From Pseudochrobactrum sp. sp1633 (GTDB lineage Bacteria; Pseudomonadota; Alphaproteobacteria; Rhizobiales; Rhizobiaceae), in NCBI RefSeq assembly GCF_030376605.1, contig NZ_JARRAE010000002.1, positions 186,001 through 250,000 of the forward strand: 64,000 nucleotides of DNA. The letters are read 5' to 3'. This document shows, in pieces, positions 8,797 to 18,092 of the stretch. Within the stretch, counting starts at the first letter, position 1. The number at the start of each line of letters is the position of its first letter. The notes beneath the pieces were generated by a model. The model saw only the letters and a list, made by a program, of their open reading frames with translations. It did no database searches and was not told where the DNA came from. A program made the translations under genes and the position numbers.

Positions 8797-10944
8797 CTAT
8801 TTTACAGCGTTGTTTTTACTGTGTTTTTTTAAATTTAAAACATTTCCGATGTCGCGGCTGGCGATAAAATCGCACATTTCCTGCTGTGGCATCGGCCTGC
8901 CAGTGAAAAAACCCTGCACTTCGCCAAACTGTTCATCCTTGAGACGGGTGAGCTGCTCCTGCGTTTCTACGCCCTCGGCTGTTGTAACAATATTGAAGGC
9001 GCTGCCCAGCGAAACCACAGCCTGAATGATTGCCAGATTGCGTTTGTCATTATCGATGTCGGAGACAAAACTACGGTCAATTTTGATTTTGTCGAAAGGA
9101 AATGTCCGCAAATAATTGAGCGATGAATAGCCGGTACCGAAATCATCCATCGCAATGCTCACGCCGAGTTTGCGGAGTTCAAACAGCAGTTCAGTATTAT
9201 GCTCGGTATTGGACAGCAAAACAGTCTCGGTAATTTCCAGTTCCAGACGTTTGGCCGGTAGTCCGCTTTCTTCCAGAGCTGATTTTACCATGTCCAGCAT
9301 GCCGCGGCTGTTGAACTGAACCGGCGAGAGATTAACGGAGACTTTGATCTTTTCCGGCCAGTGGATTGCATCTTTGCAGGCTTGCCGCAAAACCCATGCG
9401 CCGATTGCGGAAATAATGCCGGTATCTTCGGCGACAGGAATGAAATCATCCGGTGCAACCAGCCCGCGTGTCGGATGCTGCCAGCGCAATAAAGCCTCGC
9501 AGCCGGTAATAAGATCGGTCGTGAGTGAGAAAATAGGCTGATAAAACAGCACAAATTCGTTGTTCTGCATGGCTGCATGCAGTTCCAATGCCGTGCGATG
9601 GCGCTTTTCCACGGCGTCCCGCATTGCCTGTTCGTAAAACCGGTAGATGCCGCGCCTGTCTGCCTTGGCGGCATAAAGCGCCAGATCAGCATTACGCAGA
9701 AGCGTATCAATATCCTGCCCGTCATAAGGCGCGATCACAACACCGATCGTGCAGCCGACATATTCAGGGCTGCCATCCAGATGAAAGGGCTGGCGAAACA
9801 GATCGGTGAGTTCTTCAGCAAAACGCCCAATCTCCTGCCGGTGATCGGGATTGCTCATATCAAAAGGGTGGATGATGGCAAATTCATCGCCGCCGAGGCG
9901 GGCGATAAAATCCTGTGGTTGCAAAAATCCGGTCAGACGGCGTGCAACCTGACAGAGCAGGGCATCACCTGCCGCGTGGCCGATGCTGTCATTAATATGC
10001 TTGAAATGATCAACATCCAGAAACAGCAGCGCATGGCCTTGCTGCGTTTTTTCAGCGGAAAACAATCCGGCTGTGTGATGCGAAAAATAAACACGGTTGG
10101 GCAGATTGGTCAGGGCATCATGCATGGCGGTGTAGGTCAGATGTGCCTGCAAAGCCTGCTCTTCGGTAATATCTTCCATCAGTCCGATGAGATAGCGCGG
10201 GCGCTCGCCGTTCTGGGCGGGGATGGTTCTTTTCACAACCCGCACATGGCGCGTGTAGTTGTGCAGAGGAATTTCATTTTCAATGGTAAGAGTGCTGTCA
10301 TTATCCATGATATGCTGATCTTGCCGGATAAAGCAGCTGGCATCTTTTTCATTGAAAATCTGATCATCGGGTTTGCCGATGACATGCGCCGCTTCCTTGC
10401 CGGTAATGGAGCTGGCCGCTTCATTAAACAGCACATAGCGCCCGTTATCTTTCATATCTTTAACGAAAACACCGATGGGCAGATTCTTGATCAGATTGTC
10501 GAGTAATGAACGGGTCTGGCTGATTTCATCGCGCGCCTGACGGATTTCTGTCTGATCCTGAATAATGGCAAGGATCGCAGGTTTGCCATTAAAAGTTGCG
10601 CGCCTGCCATAGGTGATAACCTCGACAATTTCCCCGTTTGCTTTCAGATGTTTCCAGATTTGCGGTTTTCCGAAATCATTTTCGGCGTGGATTGCAGCGA
10701 GCATCCGCTCATATTCATATTCCGGCCGGATATCGAGCATAGTCATCTTGCTCATCTGCTCGGCGGAATAGCCGTAGAACTGAAAGACTGCATCATTCAT
10801 GAGCAGAAATTTCAGGGATACGGGGTCGTAAAGCCACATGGGTATGGGGTGCTGCGTAAAGAGCAGACGAAAATCGTTTTCTGAAAATGGTGCCTGAAAA
10901 TAAGGCCAGGAGTCAGTCTGACCATTCACCGGGAAAGTTGTCAT
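8797..10944 (-). CDS. PAS-PAS-GGDEF-EAL cyclic-di-GMP enzyme
   Basis: A 715-residue protein with two PAS domains (about residues 22-135 and 145-270), a diguanylate cyclase domain with an intact RLGGDEFAI active site, and a phosphodiesterase domain with EALLRW, DDFGTGYSSL and KIDRSFV motifs. Both catalytic halves look competent, so it could make or break c-di-GMP depending on the PAS input. No transmembrane segment is evident, suggesting a cytosolic sensor. It is transcribed alone; the intergenic region to the next gene is long and AT-rich. The sensed ligand is unknown. Confidence 0.93.
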   Translation of the reverse strand: MTTFPVNGQTDSWPYFQAPFSENDFRLLFTQHPIPMWLYDPVSLKFLLMNDAVFQFYGYSAEQMSKMTMLDIRPEYEYERMLAAIHAENDFGKPQIWKHLKANGEIVEVITYGRRATFNGKPAILAIIQDQTEIRQARDEISQTRSLLDNLIKNLPIGVFVKDMKDNGRYVLFNEAASSITGKEAAHVIGKPDDQIFNEKDASCFIRQDQHIMDNDSTLTIENEIPLHNYTRHVRVVKRTIPAQNGERPRYLIGLMEDITEEQALQAHLTYTAMHDALTNLPNRVYFSHHTAGLFSAEKTQQGHALLFLDVDHFKHINDSIGHAAGDALLCQVARRLTGFLQPQDFIARLGGDEFAIIHPFDMSNPDHRQEIGRFAEELTDLFRQPFHLDGSPEYVGCTIGVVIAPYDGQDIDTLLRNADLALYAAKADRRGIYRFYEQAMRDAVEKRHRTALELHAAMQNNEFVLFYQPIFSLTTDLITGCEALLRWQHPTRGLVAPDDFIPVAEDTGIISAIGAWVLRQACKDAIHWPEKIKVSVNLSPVQFNSRGMLDMVKSALEESGLPAKRLELEITETVLLSNTEHNTELLFELRKLGVSIAMDDFGTGYSSLNYLRTFPFDKIKIDRSFVSDIDNDKRNLAIIQAVVSLGSAFNIVTTAEGVETQEQLTRLKDEQFGEVQGFFTGRPMPQQEMCDFIASRDIGNVLNLKKHSKNNAVK

Positions 10945-11439
10945 AAAGGCTCCATGTTATTTATTTGGCGAACATCAGACCGGACAGAGCCGGACGGATG
11001 TTTTTCCGCAGTCCTGAGCCTATACTACTCATCACAAATCTTAAAACCACATTACAACGCCGCGATAATATTTTTTTTGGTTTATCAGACGTAAATAACA
11101 TTTTAAAAATGTAACCAGTTGAAAAATAATGTAAATTTTTCGACTGGCCATTTTTCGTATTTTGCAAAATATTTGCCGGTTTTGTTTTTTTCAATACAGA
11201 TCAGTCCTGAACTCTGTCCGGTGGCGAAATTTGCGCTTTTGCGCTGTTGTTCCATCTTGCTTCGGGCGGCCGGTTTACCTAAAAGCTAGGCCTTGTGTGA
11301 CGTTTTTATGAAGCTTACGTGACTGCCGATCTGCCCGAAATGCACTGGTTAAACCTGTGCACACAAATGGGATAAAGGGCGGTGCAAGGCTTTAACGCTG
11401 CAGGCACCGGAAGGTTCCTGTCATTTTGGAAGCTGCCCA
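10945..11439. other. AT-rich intergenic region between divergent genes
   Basis: About 495 bp separating the divergent GGDEF-EAL and phosphoglycerol transferase genes. It should hold both promoters, but I could not assign -35/-10 boxes with confidence. A 77-codon minus-strand frame at 10961-11194 shows no recognisable protein features. Confidence 0.5.
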
Positions 11440-13563
11440 TTGAGCAATATCGCGACGCCTGTTCAGCAGAGTGCACCACACTCTGTTCTGTATAATGAGA
11501 GTGCATTACACTCCGCTCCTTATACTGAAAGCGTCACCCGTGACGCGGGCAGGCAGAGGGCTGGTGCGCAGACCGCGCGGTTTTGTGCATATTTTTCCCG
11601 CAGACATTGGCTCTGGCGCGCTCTGATTGCAACCGGCGGCACATTCGTAATTGCTCTGTCTGTGTTGATGCTGACCGAGTGGCTGATGCGCGGCTCTGTT
11701 GCATCCTGGCAGCAATATTTCACCTTGTCGCATCGTCCGCTTTGGACAACACTGGGCTTGATTTTTCTGACATTGCTGGTGCTGGATGGTCTTTTGGGGC
11801 GTTTGTGGCAGGGTATGCTGATTGTTGCGCCGGTTTTGTTTGGGTTGGCATGGTTCAGCCGGCAAAAAGGCATGTATCTCGGCGATCCGCTTTATCCGAG
11901 CGACTTGCTTTATACCCGTCAGGTTGTGGACCTGATGCCGCTTCTGGTGCGTGATAGGCCGCTTGATGCGGTGCTGATTACACTGGCATCACTGGCTGCG
12001 ATTGCGGCTCTGTATTTCTTCTGGCGTTATTTCCGGCGTACAATGCCGCGTCTTAGCCGCGTTGCGCGTTTGAGCCGATTGGCTTTTGCATTGCCGGTGT
12101 TGATCTGGTTTGGCAGCATTTCTGATTATTCGACATTTTCCTATATCCGTGACCGCATGGGCATTGTGCCGATGATGTGGGATCAAAAGGAAAATTATGC
12201 CCATAACGGGCTTGTTGTCGCTTTCATCTTCAATATTCCGATGGCCAATGTGTCTGCACCGAACGGCTATTCACAGTCGCGGATTGAGAGCATTGCGGAA
12301 TATTTGTTCCCTGCCGATGCGCAGAACGATCTGCTCAACGGCACCGGTGCTGTGCATGGAAATACGATTGTTCCTGTCGCTGCGCGCAATGACGAAAAGC
12401 CTGATGTCATTGTCATTATGAGCGAATCCTTCTGGGATCCGACCCGTCTTCCGGGTGTTGCTTTTGATGAAGATCCGATCAGCAATGTGCGCTCTAATCA
12501 GTCCGGTAATGTGTTTTCACCGGAATTTGGCGGCATGACAGCGAATGTCGAGTTTGAAGCGCTGACAGGTTTTTCAAACGCGTTTCTGCCTTATGGCAGC
12601 ATTCCCTATCAGCAATATATCCGTCGTCCTGTTCCCTCGCTGGCGTCGTTCTTCAGCGATCAGGGATATGAAACACGCGCTTTGCATCCTTACCGGCAGT
12701 GGTTCTGGAACCGCAGCTCCGTCTACGAGAATTTCGGTTTCGATAAGTTCCTGTCTGAGGAAAATCTGCCAACATTGACCAAGAAGGGGCATCTCGCCTC
12801 TGATGAAGAGTTCGCGGGTGAGATCATTCGGGCGGCGGAAGAGGCAGAGCGCCCGCTTTTCCTGTTCGGGGTTTCCTTGCAAGGGCATGGGCCATATGCG
12901 CCGAGCCGCTATCCTGACAGCAAGATCAAGGTTGTCACAAATGCCGACAGTGCTGTAAGTGAGGCCTCCAAAGGGTCCGTGCGCTCTTTTGCGCAAGGTG
13001 CACAGGATGCCGATACCAGCTTGAAACAGCTGATGGACTGGGCGAAAAAACGGAAGCGCGAAACGATTATTGTCTTCTTCGGCGATCATCTGCCGCCGCT
13101 TGGTGATGTTTATGTTGAGAGCGGTTTTATGAAAAACCGCACGGCCAGCCGCATCGACACAGCGGATCATATGCTTGCGCAGCATGAAACACCGCTGGTT
13201 CTGTGGTCGAGCCGCACGGACAGCTTGCGCGGTGCCGGTACAATCAGCCCGTCTTTCCTGCCGCTGTATATTCTGGAAATGGCTGGGTTTCAGCATCCGT
13301 ATTACACCGGATTTTTAGGTAAAGTGCATCAGGAATATAGTGTAATCGACGGTCATATGTTGCTGGATAAAGATTACATGCCTCATACAGGCTGGTTGCA
13401 GCAACCGGTCATGCCGCAAATTTTGCAGGACTACCGGCAGGTGCAATATGATATGCTTTTCGGAAATAGTTTTTCGAAAGAAAAGATGTTTCCGTTTCTG
13501 AGTGCTGAAGTTTATACGCCTTCGGATCAAGGCCAAAAAACGCAGGTTACATCCCAATATTAG
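11440..13563 (+). CDS. LTA synthase-family membrane phosphoglycerol transferase
   Basis: A 707-residue membrane protein with about five N-terminal transmembrane segments (residues 60-240) and a large periplasmic sulfatase/alkaline-phosphatase-fold domain. Active-site features include VIVIMSESFWDPT (metal-binding Glu), GGMTANVEFEALTG with the likely nucleophile Thr367, and FFGDHLPP. The family transfers phosphoglycerol from phosphatidylglycerol; in Gram-negatives the acceptor is usually a periplasmic glucan, so glucan decoration is an inference. The start is a TTG with a modest GGAAG upstream. No ATG, GTG or TTG follows in frame before the first membrane segment. The N-terminus carries an imperfect 10-residue repeat (SAPHSVLYNE, SALHSAPYTE). 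Confidence 0.85.
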   Translation: MSNIATPVQQSAPHSVLYNESALHSAPYTESVTRDAGRQRAGAQTARFCAYFSRRHWLWRALIATGGTFVIALSVLMLTEWLMRGSVASWQQYFTLSHRPLWTTLGLIFLTLLVLDGLLGRLWQGMLIVAPVLFGLAWFSRQKGMYLGDPLYPSDLLYTRQVVDLMPLLVRDRPLDAVLITLASLAAIAALYFFWRYFRRTMPRLSRVARLSRLAFALPVLIWFGSISDYSTFSYIRDRMGIVPMMWDQKENYAHNGLVVAFIFNIPMANVSAPNGYSQSRIESIAEYLFPADAQNDLLNGTGAVHGNTIVPVAARNDEKPDVIVIMSESFWDPTRLPGVAFDEDPISNVRSNQSGNVFSPEFGGMTANVEFEALTGFSNAFLPYGSIPYQQYIRRPVPSLASFFSDQGYETRALHPYRQWFWNRSSVYENFGFDKFLSEENLPTLTKKGHLASDEEFAGEIIRAAEEAERPLFLFGVSLQGHGPYAPSRYPDSKIKVVTNADSAVSEASKGSVRSFAQGAQDADTSLKQLMDWAKKRKRETIIVFFGDHLPPLGDVYVESGFMKNRTASRIDTADHMLAQHETPLVLWSSRTDSLRGAGTISPSFLPLYILEMAGFQHPYYTGFLGKVHQEYSVIDGHMLLDKDYMPHTGWLQQPVMPQILQDYRQVQYDMLFGNSFSKEKMFPFLSAEVYTPSDQGQKTQVTSQY
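11469..11513. promoter_or_regulatory. twin GAGTG-N5-CACTC palindromes flanking a TATAAT box
   Basis: Two 15-bp palindromes, 11469-11483 and 11499-11513, are spaced exactly 30 bp apart with TATAAT (11491-11496) between them. They fall inside the first codons of the assigned gene, where they encode the N-terminal repeat. They may be operators with an internal promoter, or simply a repeated coding unit. No good -35 box is seen. Confidence 0.3.
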
Positions 13564-13723
13564 AATAAGATTTTTCGCATTTTTGCTTACTTGCTATGGC
13601 CGGATAATTTTTTTATGTTTGGTCAAAGAATGCGATTATCATTCTATTTCTGTGTCGCTGAAAGCGAGGCTGTTGTGTCCGTTTAACCGGATGCCGGAGC
13701 AGAAGTAATAGGGAGAAGCAGAT

Positions 13724-15736
13724 TTGAGGCGACATCTCACGCAGTTCGCGCTGGCTCTGTTGCTTCCTTTGATCGTGCTGATTGGCTTTTTTCTATGGCT
13801 TCTGGTTTTGCAGGAGCGAAATCATATTGAAAATCAAACCTTTGAAGTCACGCAGTCTTTAACAATCACAATAGACCGTGAGATTTATGGGCTTCAGCGT
13901 GCCGCAGAAATTATCAGCTATTCCAGTATTCTGAAGAACGGCAGATTTGATATTCTGCAAAATACCCTGCGTGAAATGGCGCGGGAGCTTAAAATCAATA
14001 TCACACTTTATGATCCTGAAGCGAAGCTCCTTGTGGCTTCTGACCCTGCGCAGTCAGGGGATGTGCCGCTTTTGAGTACAGCTGATCTGGAGCGTGCTCA
14101 AAGAGCCGCGCCAACTTATGTTACAGGGGTGAGACGTGCTCACGATAAAGCCCCTTATTATTTTAGCGTCATCAGGCCGGTTTTTGCAGACGGGAAAATC
14201 CGGTATTTTCTGGCGCTGACGATGGAAGCACAGCGCATCAGCGATCTTCTGAATATGGGCGGGCTTTCCAAAAACTGGATTGCGATTGTTGTTGACCAGA
14301 ATGATCAGGTGCTGGCGCGCAGCAGCAACAGCATTGATTATACGGGGCAGCTGATACCAAGTAATCTGCGTGCCGTAACGCAAGATATGCAAGGGCATTG
14401 GGGCGGTAAGATCCTCGATGGCAAAGAAGTTTTCGGCTATTATATCCGCTCTGCACTGAACGACTGGCGTGTTGCTATCGGTGTCAGCCGTTCTGAATAT
14501 AATCAACCGGTATGGGTCGCATCCGGCTATTTTGTTTTTCTGCTTCTGGGAACATTGTTGCTGAGCGCATTACTGGCCGGTTTTTTCGGGCGCAAAATTT
14601 CTGCGCCGGTCAAAAAGCTGGCGGCACAGGCGAAGGCCGTGGGTGATGTGCAGTCGATCAGGCCGTTGCATTCAGGGATCAGTGAGCTGGATGTTGTCAG
14701 TGATGCTTTGATTGAGGCCGATAAGCGTAACCGGAACAAAGAACTCAAACTTCTTGAGGCACAATTGCGCCTGCAAATGGCGCTGGATGCCGGCAATATT
14801 GGTGTCTGGGAGTATAATCCTGAAGATGCCGGAGTAACCCTGGACGGGCGCGCCAGCCATATGCTGGCATTTCAGGGCAGGCGGCAGATCAGCTTTGTCG
14901 AAGATTTCCTACCCGTGGTGCATGAAGAGGATAAGCTTCGTGTGCAATCGGCAATGGAGAATGCATTGCAGTCAGGCGATGTCGTGCGCGAAACTTTTCG
15001 GGTTTACGATACAGATCCTCATACGCTCTGGGTCACCGGTATAGGGCGGCGTATCTATACCGACAGCGGCAAGCCGTCGGTGCTTGGGCTGATTGTCAAT
15101 GTTACGGCCGAACAGATGGCGCTGGAGCAGCGGGAAGTGGTGGCACAGGAGCTGAACCACCGGCTCAAGAATATGTTTGCCGTTATTATCAGCCTGATGA
15201 GCCTTTCTGCGCGGGGTAAGTCGGATGTCGAGGATTATGTCCGGCAGATGCGGGAGCGTATGACTGCGCTGGCGGGTGCATTCGAACTGACCTATCAGAA
15301 ATCAGCACCGGGGCTCGTCAATAAAACGCATATTTCCCTGAATGATCTGCTCAGCCGCCTTGCACGCCCTTATGCATTTTCAGAGCAGGAACGGATCAAG
15401 GTTGAGGGGGATGCACTGCTGTGCCCTGTCTCGCATGTAACGCCGATGAGTCTGGTTTTCCATGAACTTGTGACGAATTCTGTCAAGCATGGGGCTTTGT
15501 CAGTGCCTCAGGGGCACGTAACAATCCGCCTGTCAAAACATGATGCATTCATGCGTATGGAGTGGCTTGAGAGTGACGGGCCGGAAATTCTGAAAGAACC
15601 AGCGCAGCGCGGCTTTGGCTCACGGCTCAAGCAACTGAGTATTGATGTGCAGATGCAAGGGTCGTTTAAGGAAATTTGGGACAGGAAAGGGCTTGTTTGC
15701 ATCATTCAGCTACCGCTGCCGGATTCTCCGCTGTAG
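13724..15736 (+). CDS. HWE-family sensor histidine kinase with periplasmic sensor and PAS domain
   Basis: A 670-residue membrane kinase. A first transmembrane segment (residues 6-28), a periplasmic Cache-like sensor, a second membrane segment (about 265-290), a PAS domain (about 345-460), and a kinase core follow in order. The phospho-acceptor is His479 in QELNHRLKN. The core has the N-box FHELVTNSVKHGAL and the WLESDGP motif, the Trp-x-Glu signature that names the HWE family. The start is TTG with GGGAGA eight bases upstream. No response regulator is adjacent, so it is an orphan kinase. In alphaproteobacteria HWE kinases often feed the PhyR/EcfG general stress response, but nothing here proves that link. 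Confidence 0.9.
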   Translation: MRRHLTQFALALLLPLIVLIGFFLWLLVLQERNHIENQTFEVTQSLTITIDREIYGLQRAAEIISYSSILKNGRFDILQNTLREMARELKINITLYDPEAKLLVASDPAQSGDVPLLSTADLERAQRAAPTYVTGVRRAHDKAPYYFSVIRPVFADGKIRYFLALTMEAQRISDLLNMGGLSKNWIAIVVDQNDQVLARSSNSIDYTGQLIPSNLRAVTQDMQGHWGGKILDGKEVFGYYIRSALNDWRVAIGVSRSEYNQPVWVASGYFVFLLLGTLLLSALLAGFFGRKISAPVKKLAAQAKAVGDVQSIRPLHSGISELDVVSDALIEADKRNRNKELKLLEAQLRLQMALDAGNIGVWEYNPEDAGVTLDGRASHMLAFQGRRQISFVEDFLPVVHEEDKLRVQSAMENALQSGDVVRETFRVYDTDPHTLWVTGIGRRIYTDSGKPSVLGLIVNVTAEQMALEQREVVAQELNHRLKNMFAVIISLMSLSARGKSDVEDYVRQMRERMTALAGAFELTYQKSAPGLVNKTHISLNDLLSRLARPYAFSEQERIKVEGDALLCPVSHVTPMSLVFHELVTNSVKHGALSVPQGHVTIRLSKHDAFMRMEWLESDGPEILKEPAQRGFGSRLKQLSIDVQMQGSFKEIWDRKGLVCIIQLPLPDSPL

Positions 15737-15769
15737 AGACTGCGGAAAATCCGGTTGAGTGAAGCTGTC

Positions 15770-16213
15770 TTAGTGTTTCGCTCTGTTTTTAACGGCGGCA
15801 TTTTTGCCGTTTAAGGTCATCTGGTTTTGCAGCGACAGGGCATTGATGATGGCACAATCCGGATCATTATCGCCGTGACAGCGGTTGGCCAGTTGTTGCA
15901 GTGTATCAGCCATAGCGCGCATATCCGCAATTTTTGTTTCCAACTCCGCCACATGGGCCAGAGCAATCTGCTTGACCTCGGATGAAGCCCGCTGATCGTT
16001 GCGCCACAGGTTCAAAAGCAGCTTGATACGCTCCAGAGAAAGCCCCAAATCCCGGCACTGACGAATAAAGCGCAGGTTTTGCACGTCGCGGTCAGAATAA
16101 ATCCGGTAGCCGGAAGCGGTGCGGTTTGCCGCATCAATCAGCCCGATAGATTCATAATAGCGGATCATCTTGGCGGAAATGCCGGATGCTTTTTCTGCTT
16201 CACCGATTATCAT
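15770..16213 (-). CDS. cueR: CueR, Cu(I)-responsive MerR-family activator
   Basis: A 147-residue MerR-family regulator with the N-terminal winged HTH (IRYYESIGLI), a dimerisation coiled coil and the metal loop CHGDNDPDC. Cys112, Cys120 and Ser77 occupy the same positions as in E. coli CueR, the set that gives selectivity for monovalent Cu/Ag/Au. It would activate copZ-copA through the 19-bp-spacer promoter at 8742-8772, some 7 kb away. Its gene is convergent with the HWE kinase gene. Confidence 0.93.
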   Translation of the reverse strand: MIIGEAEKASGISAKMIRYYESIGLIDAANRTASGYRIYSDRDVQNLRFIRQCRDLGLSLERIKLLLNLWRNDQRASSEVKQIALAHVAELETKIADMRAMADTLQQLANRCHGDNDPDCAIINALSLQNQMTLNGKNAAVKNRAKH

Positions 16214-16280
16214 GGTTCGCTCCGATCAGTCATAGTCCTGTTTATATAGGGTGTGGCGCGCATTATCAAAGGACTCATCA

Positions 16281-16387
16281 AGAGCATTTCACAGTCAAGT
16301 TGGATCAACTTGACGGCAGTGATAATGCGACAAGCTAAAGAGTCTAGAGCGAGCACCATGATCCAATCTGGACGTAAACCGCGTTAG
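16281..16387. repeat. family A intergenic palindromic repeat, copy 2 (inverted)
   Basis: The reverse complement of this element aligns with 2656-2762 with only scattered mismatches, including the GTCAAGTTG/CAACTTGAC palindrome and the AGAGCGAG edge. It lies between cueR and the semialdehyde dehydrogenase gene. Confidence 0.85.
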
Positions 16388-16502
16388 ACAGCTTTTAAAA
16401 TTCATATTGCGTGGTGACAGAGCCCGAATTTTCCTGTAATGACTGATATATCACGATCATTCCGAATGATCATTGCTTAATGACGCCTGATCCATAGTCA
16501 GC

Positions 16503-16531
16503 ATGCATCAAATGGTATTAGTTTGATGCAT
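16503..16531. promoter_or_regulatory. 10-bp perfect inverted repeat upstream of the semialdehyde dehydrogenase gene
   Basis: ATGCATCAAA, a 9-bp spacer and TTTGATGCAT, ending 66 bp before the start codon at 16598. A shorter palindrome, GATCATT-CCG-AATGATC, lies at 16455-16471. Such dyads suit a homodimeric repressor or activator. No regulator gene is adjacent apart from cueR, whose sites look different. Confidence 0.45.
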
Positions 16532-16597
16532 CATATACGGGCATTATGCTGGCAGTACGGGTCATCCGGGCGGCATGCAAAGGGGAGTTTGCAGAAT

Positions 16598-18034
16598 ATG
16601 ACATTGCATAAAAATCTGATTGACGGTGAATGGATCAGCGGTGAAGCGATCCCGAATATCAGCCCGTCTGATACCAATGATGTCGTGGGAGAATATGCCC
16701 GCGCCACGCAGAGCGATGCGCTGAATGCGATTGCTGCGGCAAAAGCTGCGTTCCCGTCATGGTCACGTTCAGGCATCATGGAGCGCCACGCAATCCTGCG
16801 CAAAACCTCGGATGAGATTCTTGCCCGCAAGGACGAGCTTGGCAAATTGCTTGCCCGTGAAGAAGGCAAAACACTGCCGGAAGCCATTGGTGAGACAATG
16901 CGTGCGGCGCAAATTTTTGACTTCTTTGCCAATGAAGCCTTGCGCCTTGCCGGTGAAGTGCTGCCGTCGGTGCGCCCGAATATTGGTGTTGAGATCACCC
17001 GCGAGCCGGTTGGTGTTGTCGGTATCATCACGCCTTGGAATTTCCCGATTGCTATTCCGGCATGGAAGATTGCACCGGCCCTTTGTTACGGCAATACTGT
17101 CGTGTTTAAGCCTGCAGATCTGGTGCCGGGCTGTGCTCATGCGATTGTGGATATTCTGCACCGCGCAGGCCTGCCGAAAGGTGTGCTCAATCTGGTGATG
17201 GGCAAGGGCTCGGTCGTTGGTCAGGCCATTCTGGACAGCGCTGATGTTCATGCACTGACATTTACCGGTTCTACCGGCACAGGCCAGCGCGTAGCGGCAG
17301 CCTCCATTGTCCATAACCGCAAATTCCAGCTGGAAATGGGCGGCAAGAACCCGTTTATCATCCTCGATGATGCAGACCTTGATGTTGCTGTTGATGCGGC
17401 GCTGAACTCCTCATTCTTCTCAACCGGTCAGCGTTGTACTGCTTCTTCACGTCTGATCGTGCAGGAAGGCATTCATGACCGTTTTGTTGATGCTCTCGTC
17501 AATCGCATGAAAACACTGGTGATTGATGATGCGTTGAAATCCGGCACGCATATCGGCCCTGTGGTGGATGACAGCCAGCTGAAGCAGGATCTGGACTATA
17601 TTGCACTTGGCACGCAGGAAGGCGCGAAACTGGCCTTTGGCGGAGAACAGCTGGAGCGCGGTACTCCAGGCTTCTATCTGCGCCCTGCTTTGTTTACTGA
17701 GGCGACCAATCAGATGCGCATTTCCCGTGAGGAGATTTTCGGCCCAGTCGCCAGTGTGATCCGCGTTAAATCCTATGAAGAAGCGCTGGCAACAGCCAAT
17801 GATACGGCGTTTGGTCTGTCTTCCGGTATCGCGACCACCAGCCTGAAATATGCAACACACTTCAAGCGGAACTCTGAAGCCGGTATGGTGATGGTCAATC
17901 TGCCGACTGCTGGCGTGGATTTCCATGTGCCGTTCGGCGGACGCAAAGGCTCCAGCTACGGTTCCCGTGAGCAGGGGCGCTATGCGGCCGAATTCTACAC
18001 AACGGTTAAAACTGCCTATACGCTTGCTGGCTGA
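16598..18034 (+). CDS. NAD(P)-dependent semialdehyde dehydrogenase (alpha-ketoglutarate semialdehyde type)
   Basis: A 478-residue aldehyde dehydrogenase. It has PWNFPIAIPAWK, the general-base Glu in LEMGGKNP and the catalytic Cys in GQRCTASSRL. The last motif and overall pattern resemble alpha-ketoglutarate semialdehyde (2,5-dioxovalerate) dehydrogenases of sugar-acid or hydroxyproline catabolism, but the substrate is an inference. The frame is open back to 16523; the ATG at 16598 follows AGGGGAG (16580-16586) and matches the usual length, so I use it. It is monocistronic, followed by a strong terminator, and preceded by a 10-bp inverted repeat. Confidence 0.88.
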   Translation: MTLHKNLIDGEWISGEAIPNISPSDTNDVVGEYARATQSDALNAIAAAKAAFPSWSRSGIMERHAILRKTSDEILARKDELGKLLAREEGKTLPEAIGETMRAAQIFDFFANEALRLAGEVLPSVRPNIGVEITREPVGVVGIITPWNFPIAIPAWKIAPALCYGNTVVFKPADLVPGCAHAIVDILHRAGLPKGVLNLVMGKGSVVGQAILDSADVHALTFTGSTGTGQRVAAASIVHNRKFQLEMGGKNPFIILDDADLDVAVDAALNSSFFSTGQRCTASSRLIVQEGIHDRFVDALVNRMKTLVIDDALKSGTHIGPVVDDSQLKQDLDYIALGTQEGAKLAFGGEQLERGTPGFYLRPALFTEATNQMRISREEIFGPVASVIRVKSYEEALATANDTAFGLSSGIATTSLKYATHFKRNSEAGMVMVNLPTAGVDFHVPFGGRKGSSYGSREQGRYAAEFYTTVKTAYTLAG

Positions 18035-18060
18035 GATAATTGAAGCTGGCAATATGAAAC

Positions 18061-18091
18061 GAAAAACGGAGGGTTTCCCCTCCGTTTTTTA
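18061..18091. terminator. bidirectional rho-independent terminator
   Basis: AAAAACGGAGGG / CCCTCCGTTTTTT hairpin between the convergent semialdehyde dehydrogenase and VOC genes. Confidence 0.88.
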
Positions 18092-18092
18092 T

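Noticed and set aside
10961-11194. 77-codon minus-strand frame in the AT-rich gap
   Set aside because: No good ribosome-binding site or domain; the sequence is probably promoter region.
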